Positions 26,511-34,230 of a stretch of 64,000 nucleotides of DNA are shown in pieces. This DNA comes from Caryophanales bacterium UBA6259 (GTDB lineage Bacteria > Bacillota > Bacilli > Tepidibacillales > Tepidibacillaceae). Location: positions 115,758 to 179,757 of the forward strand of contig DJVJ01000038.1 of assembly GCA_002441135.1 (NCBI GenBank), written 5' to 3'. The notes under the pieces were generated by a model. That model searched no databases. It was not told the origin of the DNA and was given only the letters and a program-made list of their open reading frames with translations. The position numbers and the translations under genes were made by a program. Position 1 is the stretch's first letter. Each line of letters opens with the position of its first letter.

Positions 26511-27425
26511 ATGAGGAAGAAAAAGGAAGAAAAAGGAATATATAACGTAAAAGCCATTTCGAAAAAGCTGGGAATTCAACCAGGGACTTTAAGAGCATGG
26601 GAAAGAAGATATCAGATTGTAACACCAAAGAGAAATGAAGTAGGTCATCGAATTTATACTGAGCATGACTTAACCATCTTAAAGTGGCTAGTTGATAAGG
26701 TGAACCAAGGATTTACTATTAGTCAAGCAGTAGATTTATTATCAGAGCAAAATCAAGATTCACCTTCCTTGTTTTCTTCTGATGAAGTTCTAAATGTTCG
26801 TAAGGAAGAAATTGCACAAAATATTTTTAATGCATTAATTGAATTCAATGAAAAAGAAGCTGCTAATCTTGTCGATTATGCGTTAAGTCTTTATCGAATT
26901 GAAATTGTCCTATTTGAAATTCTATCACCAGTCCTTAATTTAAATCTGTATATACCTAAAAACGTAACGGATGGACAAATACAATTTGTTAGAAGCTGGT
27001 TAAGGTTAAAAGTACTTTCAATTTATCAACAAATTCCGGTGTATCCATATTTAGCAAAAGTAATCACCTTAACACCTGCCAATGAAGATGATGAAATCAA
27101 GGTATTGATGTTTTCCATTTTCCTAAAATTACGTGGCTTTGAAGTTTATTATTTTGGTCAAATTGATATAGCTTCATTACAATCTTTATTAAGTAAGCTA
27201 GATCCAAGCTTTATCTTTAGTATCGAGACCAATGATATGAGGTTAAGTAAGCAATTATTGCCATTAATAAAAGAGAATTTTACAGGAATTCAGCTTGGGG
27301 TTATTGGCAAAGGAAATGAAAGCTATAACAAAGAAATTTATATGGGTAATGAATTAAAAGAGTGGGAAGATTGGATTAATTACCATCTCCATATTGATGG
27401 TGTTGCACTTGAGCAATCCAATTAA
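26511..27425 (+). CDS. MerR-family regulator with degenerate B12-binding-like domain
   Basis: The N-terminal MerR winged helix (about 11-80) has TLRAWERRYQIVTPKRNEVGHRIY, the signature of the CarH/LitR subgroup. A helical middle domain follows (about 90-185), then a Rossmann-like C-terminal region (IKVLMFSIFLKLRGFEVYYFGQ). In cobalamin-dependent members this region carries a metal-binding histidine in a GxxHxxG-like motif; here the stretch reads NEDDEIKV, with no histidine. I infer that it no longer binds B12 as a light or cobalamin sensor. The ATG follows AAGGGGGG. Targets are unknown. Confidence 0.8.
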   Translation: MRKKKEEKGIYNVKAISKKLGIQPGTLRAWERRYQIVTPKRNEVGHRIYTEHDLTILKWLVDKVNQGFTISQAVDLLSEQNQDSPSLFSSDEVLNVRKEEIAQNIFNALIEFNEKEAANLVDYALSLYRIEIVLFEILSPVLNLNLYIPKNVTDGQIQFVRSWLRLKVLSIYQQIPVYPYLAKVITLTPANEDDEIKVLMFSIFLKLRGFEVYYFGQIDIASLQSLLSKLDPSFIFSIETNDMRLSKQLLPLIKENFTGIQLGVIGKGNESYNKEIYMGNELKEWEDWINYHLHIDGVALEQSN

Positions 27426-27470
27426 ATTATTATTTCAACAGAATACATAGTATGAATAGCTCATTCTTCT

Positions 27471-27495
27471 AAAACGTACCATTTGGTACGTTTTT
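27471..27495 (+). terminator. Terminator after the MerR-type gene
   Basis: AAAACGTACC/GGTACGTTTT with a four-base loop and trailing T. Confidence 0.9.
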
Positions 27496-27563
27496 CAAGT
27501 ATATACAGCTCAATAAATGCAAACATTATACCTACAGAAATAATTTAATAGGAGCTGAAAATA

Positions 27564-27833
27564 ATGGCTATGTTTAATCGTAATAGAAAAATGGGATTAT
27601 CCAATGTATTCTTATTGGGAATGACCGCTGGTGTTGCGTTAGGATCCTATCTTGCCAATAGATTAATGCCAAAAGAAGAACAGCAATCCCCTGCTCCAAT
27701 GCAACAAACACCGAATAATTCTTTTACCAATACTGTAGAGAGCTTAGGGATGGAAAATAAGAAAGATTTATTTGATTCCTTTTTAAATGGAAATAATGAA
27801 GAGCTTTTGAATAAGATGGACAAGTTAAATTAA
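27564..27833 (+). CDS. Small membrane-anchored protein, YtxH-like in form
   Basis: The 89-residue protein has one N-terminal membrane segment (NVFLLGMTAGVALGSYLANRL, about 14-34), followed by a Gln/Pro/Asn-rich hydrophilic tail ending in NEELLNKMDKLN. The shape resembles YtxH-type small proteins, but identity is not certain. AGGAGCTG is well placed before the ATG. Terminators on both sides make it a stand-alone gene. Confidence 0.65.
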   Translation: MAMFNRNRKMGLSNVFLLGMTAGVALGSYLANRLMPKEEQQSPAPMQQTPNNSFTNTVESLGMENKKDLFDSFLNGNNEELLNKMDKLN

Positions 27834-27850
27834 TATTAGTTAGCTCTTGC

Positions 27851-27881
27851 AAACGCACCCTTAATTTGGGTGCGTTTTTTT
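27851..27881 (+). terminator. Terminator after the small membrane protein
   Basis: AACGCACCC/GGGTGCGTT stem with six-base loop and a run of T. Confidence 0.92.
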
Positions 27882-27883
27882 AA

Positions 27884-27916
27884 TCGGATAGGAAAGTATA
27901 AGATTTTCCTATCCGA
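27884..27916. repeat. Perfect 12-bp inverted repeat in the gap upstream of ypbH
   Basis: TCGGATAGGAAA (27884-27895) and TTTCCTATCCGA (27905-27916) with a nine-base loop. It has no U-run of its own. A shorter relative, AGGAAAGCATAAAATTTCCT, lies at 55312-55331. The surrounding gap 27834-28212 holds, besides this, a terminator, the repeat copy at 27955-27981 and AT-rich DNA with a TATAAT at 28158-28163. Confidence 0.7.
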
Positions 27917-27954
27917 AATAAGAGCAGCTAACCTTTTACCTACGCCTTAAAAGG

Positions 27955-27981
27955 GCTTGGCAAAAGCCAAGCTTTTCTAAT
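27955..27981. repeat. Dispersed hairpin repeat, copy A (partial)
   Basis: GCTTGGC-AAAA-GCCAAGC followed by TTTTCTAAT. It matches the right half of the complete copy at 60468-60520. It could also act as a terminator. Confidence 0.65.
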
Positions 27982-28212
27982 ACAAAGAATCATTTATAAA
28001 AAAAGCTAAAGAAACATTCAACATATTCTCTTCGTTAAATATAATAAATACATATGGATTACTATAAAATAATTTTCATTTTGGATATTTCTTGATATAA
28101 TAACATTTATACCTTTTGACTTTACTTTTGAACTTTTTATTCTTGTTCAACATAATTTATAATACACGTTAGAGGAATTCACGTAATATTTTAATAAAAG
28201 GGGGGACCCTAA

Positions 28213-28803
28213 ATGCGTGTGGAAAGATTAGGTCAAGATAAGATTAAAATATTTCTAACCTTTGATGACTTAAGTGATCGAGGCTTGAAAAAAGAAGATC
28301 TATGGAACGACATACCTAAAATTCATGATCTCTTCAATGAGATTATGGAGCAGGCGTATGATGAATTAGGTTTTGAACTAGCAGGCCCAGTCGCCGTTGA
28401 AATATTTGCAATTCCAGCTCAAGGAATGGTGGTTATTGTTTCTCGTGGTAAAAATAAATTGTGGGATGATGAAGGATTGGATGACGATTTATTTGCCTTA
28501 GAAGTTACCTTGGAAGAGAGCGATTCTATCATTTTTGCTTTTAAAGACTTTGAAAATGTGATTGATGCTGCAAAGAGGATTAATAGTTATCTAATATATG
28601 GTGGCACTTTATATTACTATAAAAATCATTATATTTTGATTATAGACCAAATAGATGTGAATGAAAAAAGCTTAGAGGATTTAATCGCAATGCTTTCTGA
28701 GTATGGGGAGGTCTCTCCAATATCTAAAGCTATTCTTGAAGAATACGGGAAAGTTGTTATGGAAGATGATGCGATTAAGGTAATAGTTAATCATTTCTCA
28801 TAA
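28213..28803 (+). CDS. ypbH: MecA-family ClpC adaptor (YpbH/MecB-like)
   Basis: The 196-residue protein begins MRVERLGQDKIKIFLTFDDL, the MecA N-terminal substrate-binding domain. It has an acidic linker and a C-terminal ClpC-binding domain (FKDFENVIDAAKRI, YGGTLYYYKNHYILII, EYGEVSPISKAILEEYGK). MecA and YpbH present unfolded or regulatory proteins to ClpCP and in B. subtilis affect competence and sporulation. The length and the ypb-region location favour YpbH over MecA. GGGGGGACC precedes the ATG. Confidence 0.88.
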   Translation: MRVERLGQDKIKIFLTFDDLSDRGLKKEDLWNDIPKIHDLFNEIMEQAYDELGFELAGPVAVEIFAIPAQGMVVIVSRGKNKLWDDEGLDDDLFALEVTLEESDSIIFAFKDFENVIDAAKRINSYLIYGGTLYYYKNHYILIIDQIDVNEKSLEDLIAMLSEYGEVSPISKAILEEYGKVVMEDDAIKVIVNHFS

Positions 28804-28843
28804 AAATATGGATTGGATTTAACTCAAGGAGATGAAAAATAAA

Positions 28844-29779
28844 GTGAGAATCGCTGTAATTTATGGTGGTAAGTCAAGAGAGCGAGAAGTTTCTCTAAAA
28901 AGTGGGAAAGGAATTGCTAAAGCTTTAATTGCTAAAGGTTATGATGTAAAAGAGATTGATTATAATTCAAAAGAATTTGTTCATCAATTAGAAGATATCG
29001 ATCTGGCATATATTGCTTTGCATGGACGTTATGGAGAGGATGGAAGAATTCAAGGATTACTAGATATTCTTGAAATTCCTTTTGTAGGGTCAGGAGTATT
29101 AGCAAGTGCCTTGGCCATGGACAAAGGAAAAGCCAAAAGAGTTTTTGATCATGCAGGAATTCGAGTTGCAAAGGATTTATTGCTATATAAAAAAGATAAT
29201 CTTAAAAACCAAATTAAAATGATTAAGGACAGTTTTGAGTTTCCGTTAGTGGTTAAACCTAATCAAGAGGGTTCTACAATTGGATTATTTATTGTTTCAA
29301 ATCTTGAACAATTAGATGAGGCCATTGAAAATGCATTTGTTTTTGATGACGTAATTATGATTGAAGAATTTATTGCTGGAACTGAGGTCACTATTGCAGT
29401 ATTAGAAACAGAAAAGGATATTCAAGCACTACCTATTATTGAAATAATTCCAAACAAAAATACGTATTACGATTATGAATCAAAATACTCTCAGGGTGGT
29501 AGTGACCATATTATTCCTGCGAGAATTGATATAAATACAGAAAATTTGCTGAAAAAATGGGCAATTACTGCTCACCAAGAGCTAGGCTGTGAAACCCTTT
29601 CTCGTGTAGATTTTATAATTCCGAAGGATGGTTCACTACCAGTTATTCTTGAAGTAAATACTTTACCAGGAATGACGGAAACAAGCCTTTTTCCAGATGC
29701 AGGGAGAGCAATTGGTTTAAGCTATGAAGATTTAGTATCACTATTTGTAGAAATTACATTAATAAAAAATAAAAAATAA
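28844..29779 (+). CDS. ddl: D-alanine--D-alanine ligase
   Basis: An ATP-grasp ligase that makes D-Ala-D-Ala for peptidoglycan precursors. Motifs: AVIYGGKSREREVSL, HGRYGEDGRIQGLLD, KPNQEGSTIG, EVNTLPGMT. The Tyr in SKYSQG marks the D-Ala-D-Ala type rather than the vancomycin-resistance D-Lac type (Phe). I choose GTG 28844 (311 aa, protein opening MRIAVIYGG), because AAGGAGATGA overlaps an in-frame ATG at 28832 and leaves it no spacing. The gene ends in an A-rich tract encoding IKNKK. Confidence 0.93.
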   Translation: MRIAVIYGGKSREREVSLKSGKGIAKALIAKGYDVKEIDYNSKEFVHQLEDIDLAYIALHGRYGEDGRIQGLLDILEIPFVGSGVLASALAMDKGKAKRVFDHAGIRVAKDLLLYKKDNLKNQIKMIKDSFEFPLVVKPNQEGSTIGLFIVSNLEQLDEAIENAFVFDDVIMIEEFIAGTEVTIAVLETEKDIQALPIIEIIPNKNTYYDYESKYSQGGSDHIIPARIDINTENLLKKWAITAHQELGCETLSRVDFIIPKDGSLPVILEVNTLPGMTETSLFPDAGRAIGLSYEDLVSLFVEITLIKNKK

Positions 29780-29806
29780 AAAAATAAAAATAAAAAATAA
29801 AAAATA
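29765..29806. repeat. Simple A-rich repeat at the end of ddl
   Basis: Tandem TAAAAAA/TAAAAA units covering the last ddl codons and the following 27 bases. The tract is likely slippage-prone; a length change would alter only the ddl C-terminal residues. Confidence 0.7.
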
Positions 29807-29809
29807 TTT

Positions 29810-29837
29810 AACCTGCATTTTTTGCAGGTTTTTTTGT
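29810..29837 (+). terminator. Terminator after ddl
   Basis: AACCTGCA/TGCAGGTT stem, short T-rich loop and a run of seven T. Confidence 0.92.
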
Positions 29838-29890
29838 ATATACATATAAGTATATATACGTAAGGATTTTAATGGATGGAGAGGTGTTTT

Positions 29891-31339
29891 ATGAATAAAG
29901 AGGATTTAAAGCAATTAGTAAAAAAATATCATGAACTGTTAGGAAAAGATGCAATGGAGTATCTTAGCGAAAGAAATATAACTAAACAAACAATAGATAA
30001 ATTCCAAATCGGGTATGAAAAGGACATGATTGGGTTTCAAATAAATAATCAGTACCAAGGGTATTTTAGAAACCGAATTATCTTCCCGATTATTGATATG
30101 CTAGGTGAAATAGTTGATTTAGTTGGTCGAAGCCTTGATGGAAGTGAACCAAAGTTTAAAACTTTTTTAGAAACTAAAGATGTATACTTTAATGAGCCGA
30201 TTATTAATCAATCCGAAGAAATTATCTTTACTAATTCTATCTTTGATGTTTTATCGTTAGACCAGGTCAATCTTCCAGGAATCTGTACGGTAAGTAACCA
30301 ATTAACAGATAATCAAATAGTTAAATTGACAGGGAAAAGAATTTTTCTCTGTTTTGGCAATGATGAAAGTGGTCGAAGAGAAACGATTCGTGTGGCAAGA
30401 AATATTTCTTCTGTTGTAAAAGATTTGTATATTGTTCATTTACCAGAAGGTTTACGAGATATTAATGACTTTTTTATTCATGTTAAGAATCCTTTGGAAG
30501 AATTTGTTAAGCTGTTAAATAAAGCGATTGAAGAAAATCTACTACCTCCAATCACTCCAGATAGTAATAACTTGGTTATTTTCCAAGAAGAATATACTAA
30601 ACGCTTAAAGGGCAATGTTGTCGGGATTTCAACAGGGTTTGAGGAGCTTGATCAGTTATTAATGGGTGGATTAAGAGAGGGTTTATACCTACTTAGTGGT
30701 GATGTAGCTATAGGAAAGTCTACTTTTTTAAAACAGCTAGCAGATCAAGTGGCAAATCTGTCACCTGTCATCTTTGTTTCTTGGGAAATGAGTTCTTTTG
30801 AGTTATGGGTTAGAAGTATTTCAAGATTGTCAGGTGCATCATCACAAGAAATTTTAGCTGGGAAAATTGCGTTTGAAAAAGTACAACAAGCAAATCAAGA
30901 TTACTCTAAAATTGCCCAAAACATTTGGACTATTGATGCAAATATAGAAACAACATTAGAGGAGATTGGTACCTATGTAAACAAAATTGTAAATACAATT
31001 AACAAAAAACCTGTAATTATTTTTGATTATTTACAAAGAATTAATTTAAAAAGAGGCCTTGATTTATCCTCCAAGGACCAACAATTACAAGTAGTATATA
31101 ACTTGCATTACTGGTCAAGAGAATTTGGAATACCAATCATTTTAGCAACAACAGGGAATGAAAATGATTTAGCTCAAGACCTTTTAGCTTCTGTTGACGT
31201 TATGGTGTCTCTGAAAGTGGAGATTCAAGCAGTTAGAATGGAAATCATAAAAAATAGGAATGGTATCCTCGGACAAATATTATTCTCATTCGATCGAAGC
31301 ATAGGATTGTTTTCCAAAATGTCTGAAAATATAAATTAG
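29891..31339 (+). CDS. DnaG-core/DnaB-type helicase fusion with degenerate Toprim
   Basis: Residues 20-200 resemble the DnaG catalytic core (YLSERNITKQTIDKFQIGY, FRNRIIFPIIDMLGEIVDLVGR), but without the CHC2 zinc domain. The Toprim Glu motif (EGYxD) reads TNSIFD, and DGDxAG reads GNDESG, so key metal-binding acids are missing. Residues 235-480 are a DnaB-like RecA motor with Walker A GDVAIGKST (G270-T278), WEM (Glu299), Walker B IIFDYLQ (Asp379) and the KNRNG arginine-finger loop, all intact. The architecture recalls T7 gp4/Twinkle, with primase probably inactive. ATG 29891 follows GGAGAGGTG. Role unknown. Confidence 0.82.
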   Translation: MNKEDLKQLVKKYHELLGKDAMEYLSERNITKQTIDKFQIGYEKDMIGFQINNQYQGYFRNRIIFPIIDMLGEIVDLVGRSLDGSEPKFKTFLETKDVYFNEPIINQSEEIIFTNSIFDVLSLDQVNLPGICTVSNQLTDNQIVKLTGKRIFLCFGNDESGRRETIRVARNISSVVKDLYIVHLPEGLRDINDFFIHVKNPLEEFVKLLNKAIEENLLPPITPDSNNLVIFQEEYTKRLKGNVVGISTGFEELDQLLMGGLREGLYLLSGDVAIGKSTFLKQLADQVANLSPVIFVSWEMSSFELWVRSISRLSGASSQEILAGKIAFEKVQQANQDYSKIAQNIWTIDANIETTLEEIGTYVNKIVNTINKKPVIIFDYLQRINLKRGLDLSSKDQQLQVVYNLHYWSREFGIPIILATTGNENDLAQDLLASVDVMVSLKVEIQAVRMEIIKNRNGILGQILFSFDRSIGLFSKMSENIN

Positions 31340-31350
31340 CCTAAAAATGT

Positions 31351-31379
31351 CTTTTCATTATACAAGGTTGGGTGTATAC
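31351..31379 (+). promoter_or_regulatory. Probable sigma-A promoter of gudB
   Basis: TATACT (31374-31379) with a weak TTTTCA (31351-31356) 17 bases upstream; about 45 bases from the gudB start. Confidence 0.5.
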
Positions 31380-31423
31380 TAAGACGTGAAAATCACATTT
31401 CATTTTATGAGGTGGTAAAAATA

Positions 31424-32710
31424 ATGAATCAAAGTAAAGAAACGATAACCAATAATAAGCCCGAGGAGAAAGAAAATTTAAATGTTCTTCTTTCAACACA
31501 AGTAGTTATTAAAGAGGCTTTAGAAAATTTAGGTTATCCTGAAAAAATGTTTGAATTACTTAAAGAGCCATTAAGATTATTGACGGTTCGTATTCCAATA
31601 AGAATGGATAATGGGGATGTTAAGGTTTTTACTGGTTATCGAGCGCAACATAATGATGCGGTAGGTCCTACGAAAGGTGGAGTTCGTTTCCATCCAGATG
31701 TAACAGAGGATGAAGTGAAAGCGCTTTCGATTTGGATGAGTATAAAAGCTGGTATTGTTGATTTACCATATGGTGGGGGAAAAGGTGGAATTATTTGTGA
31801 TCCACGAGAAATGTCCTTCCGCGAATTAGAAAGATTAAGTAGAGGTTATGTGCGTTCTATCAGTCAGCTTGTTGGACCTACAAAGGATATTCCAGCACCT
31901 GATGTATTTACTAATTCGCAAATTATGGCATGGATGATGGATGAATATAGTCGCATTAGAGAATTTGATTCTCCAGGATTTATTACTGGTAAGCCTTTGG
32001 TTCTTGGGGGATCACATGGTAGAGAAGCAGCTACTGCAAAAGGAGTAGCTTTAATGATTAGAGAAGCGGCATTGAAAAAGGGAATTGAATTAGAAGGCGC
32101 TAGAGTAGTTGTTCAGGGCTTTGGTAATGCTGGTAGTTTCTTAGCTAAGTTTATGTATGATGCAGGTGCTAAAATCGTTGGTATTTCTGATGCATATGGT
32201 GCATTAAATGACCAGAACGGACTTGACATCGATTATTTGTTAGATAAAAGAGATTCTTTTGGTACAGTAACTAAGCTATTTAAAGATACAATTACAAATA
32301 AAGAGCTACTTGAATTAGATTGTGATATTTTAGTTCCAGCTGCGATTGAAAATCAAATTACAAAGGAAAATGCTCATAATATAAAAGCAAGTATTGTTGT
32401 AGAAGCAGCAAATGGACCTACAACTTTGGAAGCAACAAAGATACTTACAGACAGAGGGATTTTATTAGTTCCTGATGTACTAGCAAGTGCTGGTGGAGTT
32501 ACTGTATCTTATTTTGAATGGGTGCAGAATAACCAAGGTTATTATTGGAGCGAAGAAGAGGTTTGGCAAAAACTAGAAGATGTAATGGTAAAAGCATTCA
32601 ATAATATCTATAATACTGCTGCTACTAGAAAAGTGGATATGCGATTAGCGGCTTATATGGTTGGTGTTCGTAAAATGGCGGAAGCATCAAGATTCCGTGG
32701 TTGGGTATAA
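31424..32710 (+). CDS. gudB: NAD-dependent glutamate dehydrogenase
   Basis: Catabolic glutamate dehydrogenase converting glutamate to 2-oxoglutarate and ammonia. The 428 residues include GPTKGGVRFHP, the catalytic PYGGGKGGI (Lys120), PAPDVFTNSQ and the Rossmann GFGNAGS. The short duplication that inactivates GudB in B. subtilis 168 is absent, so an active enzyme is expected. RocG is the alternative name; position in the ypb-ype region favours gudB. ATG 31424 is spaced correctly from TGAGGTGG. Confidence 0.93.
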   Translation: MNQSKETITNNKPEEKENLNVLLSTQVVIKEALENLGYPEKMFELLKEPLRLLTVRIPIRMDNGDVKVFTGYRAQHNDAVGPTKGGVRFHPDVTEDEVKALSIWMSIKAGIVDLPYGGGKGGIICDPREMSFRELERLSRGYVRSISQLVGPTKDIPAPDVFTNSQIMAWMMDEYSRIREFDSPGFITGKPLVLGGSHGREAATAKGVALMIREAALKKGIELEGARVVVQGFGNAGSFLAKFMYDAGAKIVGISDAYGALNDQNGLDIDYLLDKRDSFGTVTKLFKDTITNKELLELDCDILVPAAIENQITKENAHNIKASIVVEAANGPTTLEATKILTDRGILLVPDVLASAGGVTVSYFEWVQNNQGYYWSEEEVWQKLEDVMVKAFNNIYNTAATRKVDMRLAAYMVGVRKMAEASRFRGWV

Positions 32711-32738
32711 AAGAATAGGTATATATAAGTAATAATGC

Positions 32739-32772
32739 AAAAAATCCTTAGGTGATTACCTAAGGATTTTTT
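32739..32772. terminator. Bidirectional terminator between gudB and the asparaginase gene
   Basis: AAAAAATCCTTAGGT/ACCTAAGGATTTTTT, symmetrical with U-runs in both directions between convergent genes. Confidence 0.92.
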
Positions 32773-32787
32773 GACACTTACAGAGTT

Positions 32788-33759
32788 TTATTGATTAAAA
32801 TAATTTTGTAATTGAGTAGAGTCCTTAGCATGATTCAAGGTAATCATTAATTTAATTCTTGCTTTTTGACCATTAAGCCCATTAGAAAAAATTACTCCAA
32901 GTTCATTAAGATGTTTACCCCCACCTTCATAACCATAAACATCATCCACAATCCCATTAAAGCATCGAGAAACTAAAACAACAGGTATATTCTCTTTCAT
33001 AGCTCGCTTAATTCCGGGTAGCATGGTTGGTGGTAAATTTCCCTGGCCTAATGCTTCGATAACAATCCCTTGATATCCCGCGTTTAAATAGCTGTTTATG
33101 AGTAAATCGTCCATACCAGCAGCTGCTTTAATCAATCCTATATTAACAATAGGCTCATGCATCGGATAATTATCCATGTTTAATGGCGCATGAGAGAAAT
33201 GGATTCCTTTTTTAGTGACAGTTCCTATTGGGCCATTTTCCGGAGATTGAAAGGTAGCTACATTACTTGTATGTGTTTTTGTGACATATCTTGCAGCATG
33301 AATTTCGTCATTAAACACAACGAGAACTCCTTTGTTTTTTGAGTTTTTATCCATCGCTACCTTAACTGAATTTACAAGATTCAGCGGACCATCAGCTCCA
33401 AGCTCATTGCTACTTCTCATTGCTCCAGTAAGTACAACCGGTTTATCGCTCTCAAGAAATAAATCTAAAAAGTAAGCGGTTTCTTCTAAGGTATCAGTTC
33501 CGTGAGTAATTACTACACCGAATACATCATCTTGTGTTAAGTATTTATGGGTATGTAAGGCTAATTGATACATGAGTTCTGGAGTCATGTGTGGACTAGG
33601 AATATTCACAAAGTGATCCATCTCTATCTGAGCATATTCTTCTAAATAAGGAATTAATTTATCAATCGTATCCTGATCAATTGGCTTTACGGTCTTCGTT
33701 CTTAAATCTTCATTCATTGCAATCGTGCCACCGGTCGTAATTATTACAATCTTTGACAT
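32788..33759 (-). CDS. ansA: L-asparaginase (type I/II family)
   Basis: Hydrolyses asparagine to aspartate and ammonia. The 323-residue protein has both catalytic threonine motifs, ITTGGTIA (Thr12) and THGTDTLEE, plus TGAMRSSNELGADGP and GGGKHLN. No signal peptide is visible, so it should be cytosolic. GGAGGT precedes the ATG on the minus strand. Next to gudB it suggests an amino-acid catabolic locus (inference). No aspartase gene is nearby, so this is not the B. subtilis ansAB operon. Confidence 0.92.
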   Translation of the reverse strand: MSKIVIITTGGTIAMNEDLRTKTVKPIDQDTIDKLIPYLEEYAQIEMDHFVNIPSPHMTPELMYQLALHTHKYLTQDDVFGVVITHGTDTLEETAYFLDLFLESDKPVVLTGAMRSSNELGADGPLNLVNSVKVAMDKNSKNKGVLVVFNDEIHAARYVTKTHTSNVATFQSPENGPIGTVTKKGIHFSHAPLNMDNYPMHEPIVNIGLIKAAAGMDDLLINSYLNAGYQGIVIEALGQGNLPPTMLPGIKRAMKENIPVVLVSRCFNGIVDDVYGYEGGGKHLNELGVIFSNGLNGQKARIKLMITLNHAKDSTQLQNYFNQ

Positions 33760-33918
33760 ATTAAACCTCCATATCTGTTAACTTTATAGAATTGAATTAT
33801 AGCTTATTATATGTAAAAGAGCCTACAATGATATTATAAACCTTCTATAAGAAAAACGAAGAGAAACCGTTTATATTTTTAAAAAAATGTAACAATGTTA
33901 TTAGGAGGTGGTTTATCA

Positions 33919-34083
33919 TTGGAAGAGAGCGAAAAGGTGAGAGTGACTATTCGATGTAATCAATGTGGGGAAAAGTTTATTCTTAGAGGAAAAGTGATCA
34001 AGGGTAAACTTCAAACTGGCTTTAAAAAATGTATCTGTAATAATCAATATGATTTAGAAATTACCACTCAAGCGGTTTCCTAG
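33919..34083 (+). CDS. Zinc-knuckle microprotein, unknown
   Basis: A 54-residue protein read from TTG 33919, seven bases behind a perfect AGGAGGTGG. It has CNQC near the N-terminus and CIC later, a possible four-residue metal site (three Cys plus one other ligand), between short beta-rich stretches (VRVTIRC, YDLEITT). Its own terminator follows. I do not recognise the family; a small DNA- or RNA-binding protein is possible. Confidence 0.65.
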   Translation: MEESEKVRVTIRCNQCGEKFILRGKVIKGKLQTGFKKCICNNQYDLEITTQAVS

Positions 34084-34117
34084 AACTCTTTTTTTAGAAA
34101 AAGGGTTCTTTTTTATA
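34083..34117 (+). terminator. Terminator after the zinc-knuckle microprotein
   Basis: AGAAC..TTTTT/AAAAA..GTTCT stem followed by a T-run. Confidence 0.75.
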
Positions 34118-34125
34118 TTTTAAAA

Positions 34126-34149
34126 AAGTTTAAGCCAAACTTTTCTAAT
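34126..34149. repeat. Dispersed hairpin repeat, copy C (degenerate)
   Basis: AAGTTTAAGCCAAACTTTTCTAAT retains AAGCCAA-CTTTTCTAAT of the family at 60468-60520, with a reduced stem (AAGTTT/AAACTT). Confidence 0.5.
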
Positions 34150-34230
34150 TTAATGACTTGCTTGAAGTAATTGCATAAGAAAGTAAAAAGAGACAAAACT
34201 ATACTTAAAATCTATTTAGGTGGTGATAAA

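Noticed and set aside
29765..29806. CRISPR-like tandem repeat
   Set aside because: Units are only 6-8 bases of A/T without spacers; a simple-sequence tract.
29891..31339. Prophage origin of the primase/helicase-like gene
   Set aside because: No integrase, terminase, capsid or att-like repeats nearby; base composition and spacing resemble the surrounding chromosome.
31424..32710. Inactive GudB through tandem duplication, as in B. subtilis 168
   Set aside because: The region around the catalytic lysine has no duplicated codons; the enzyme looks intact.
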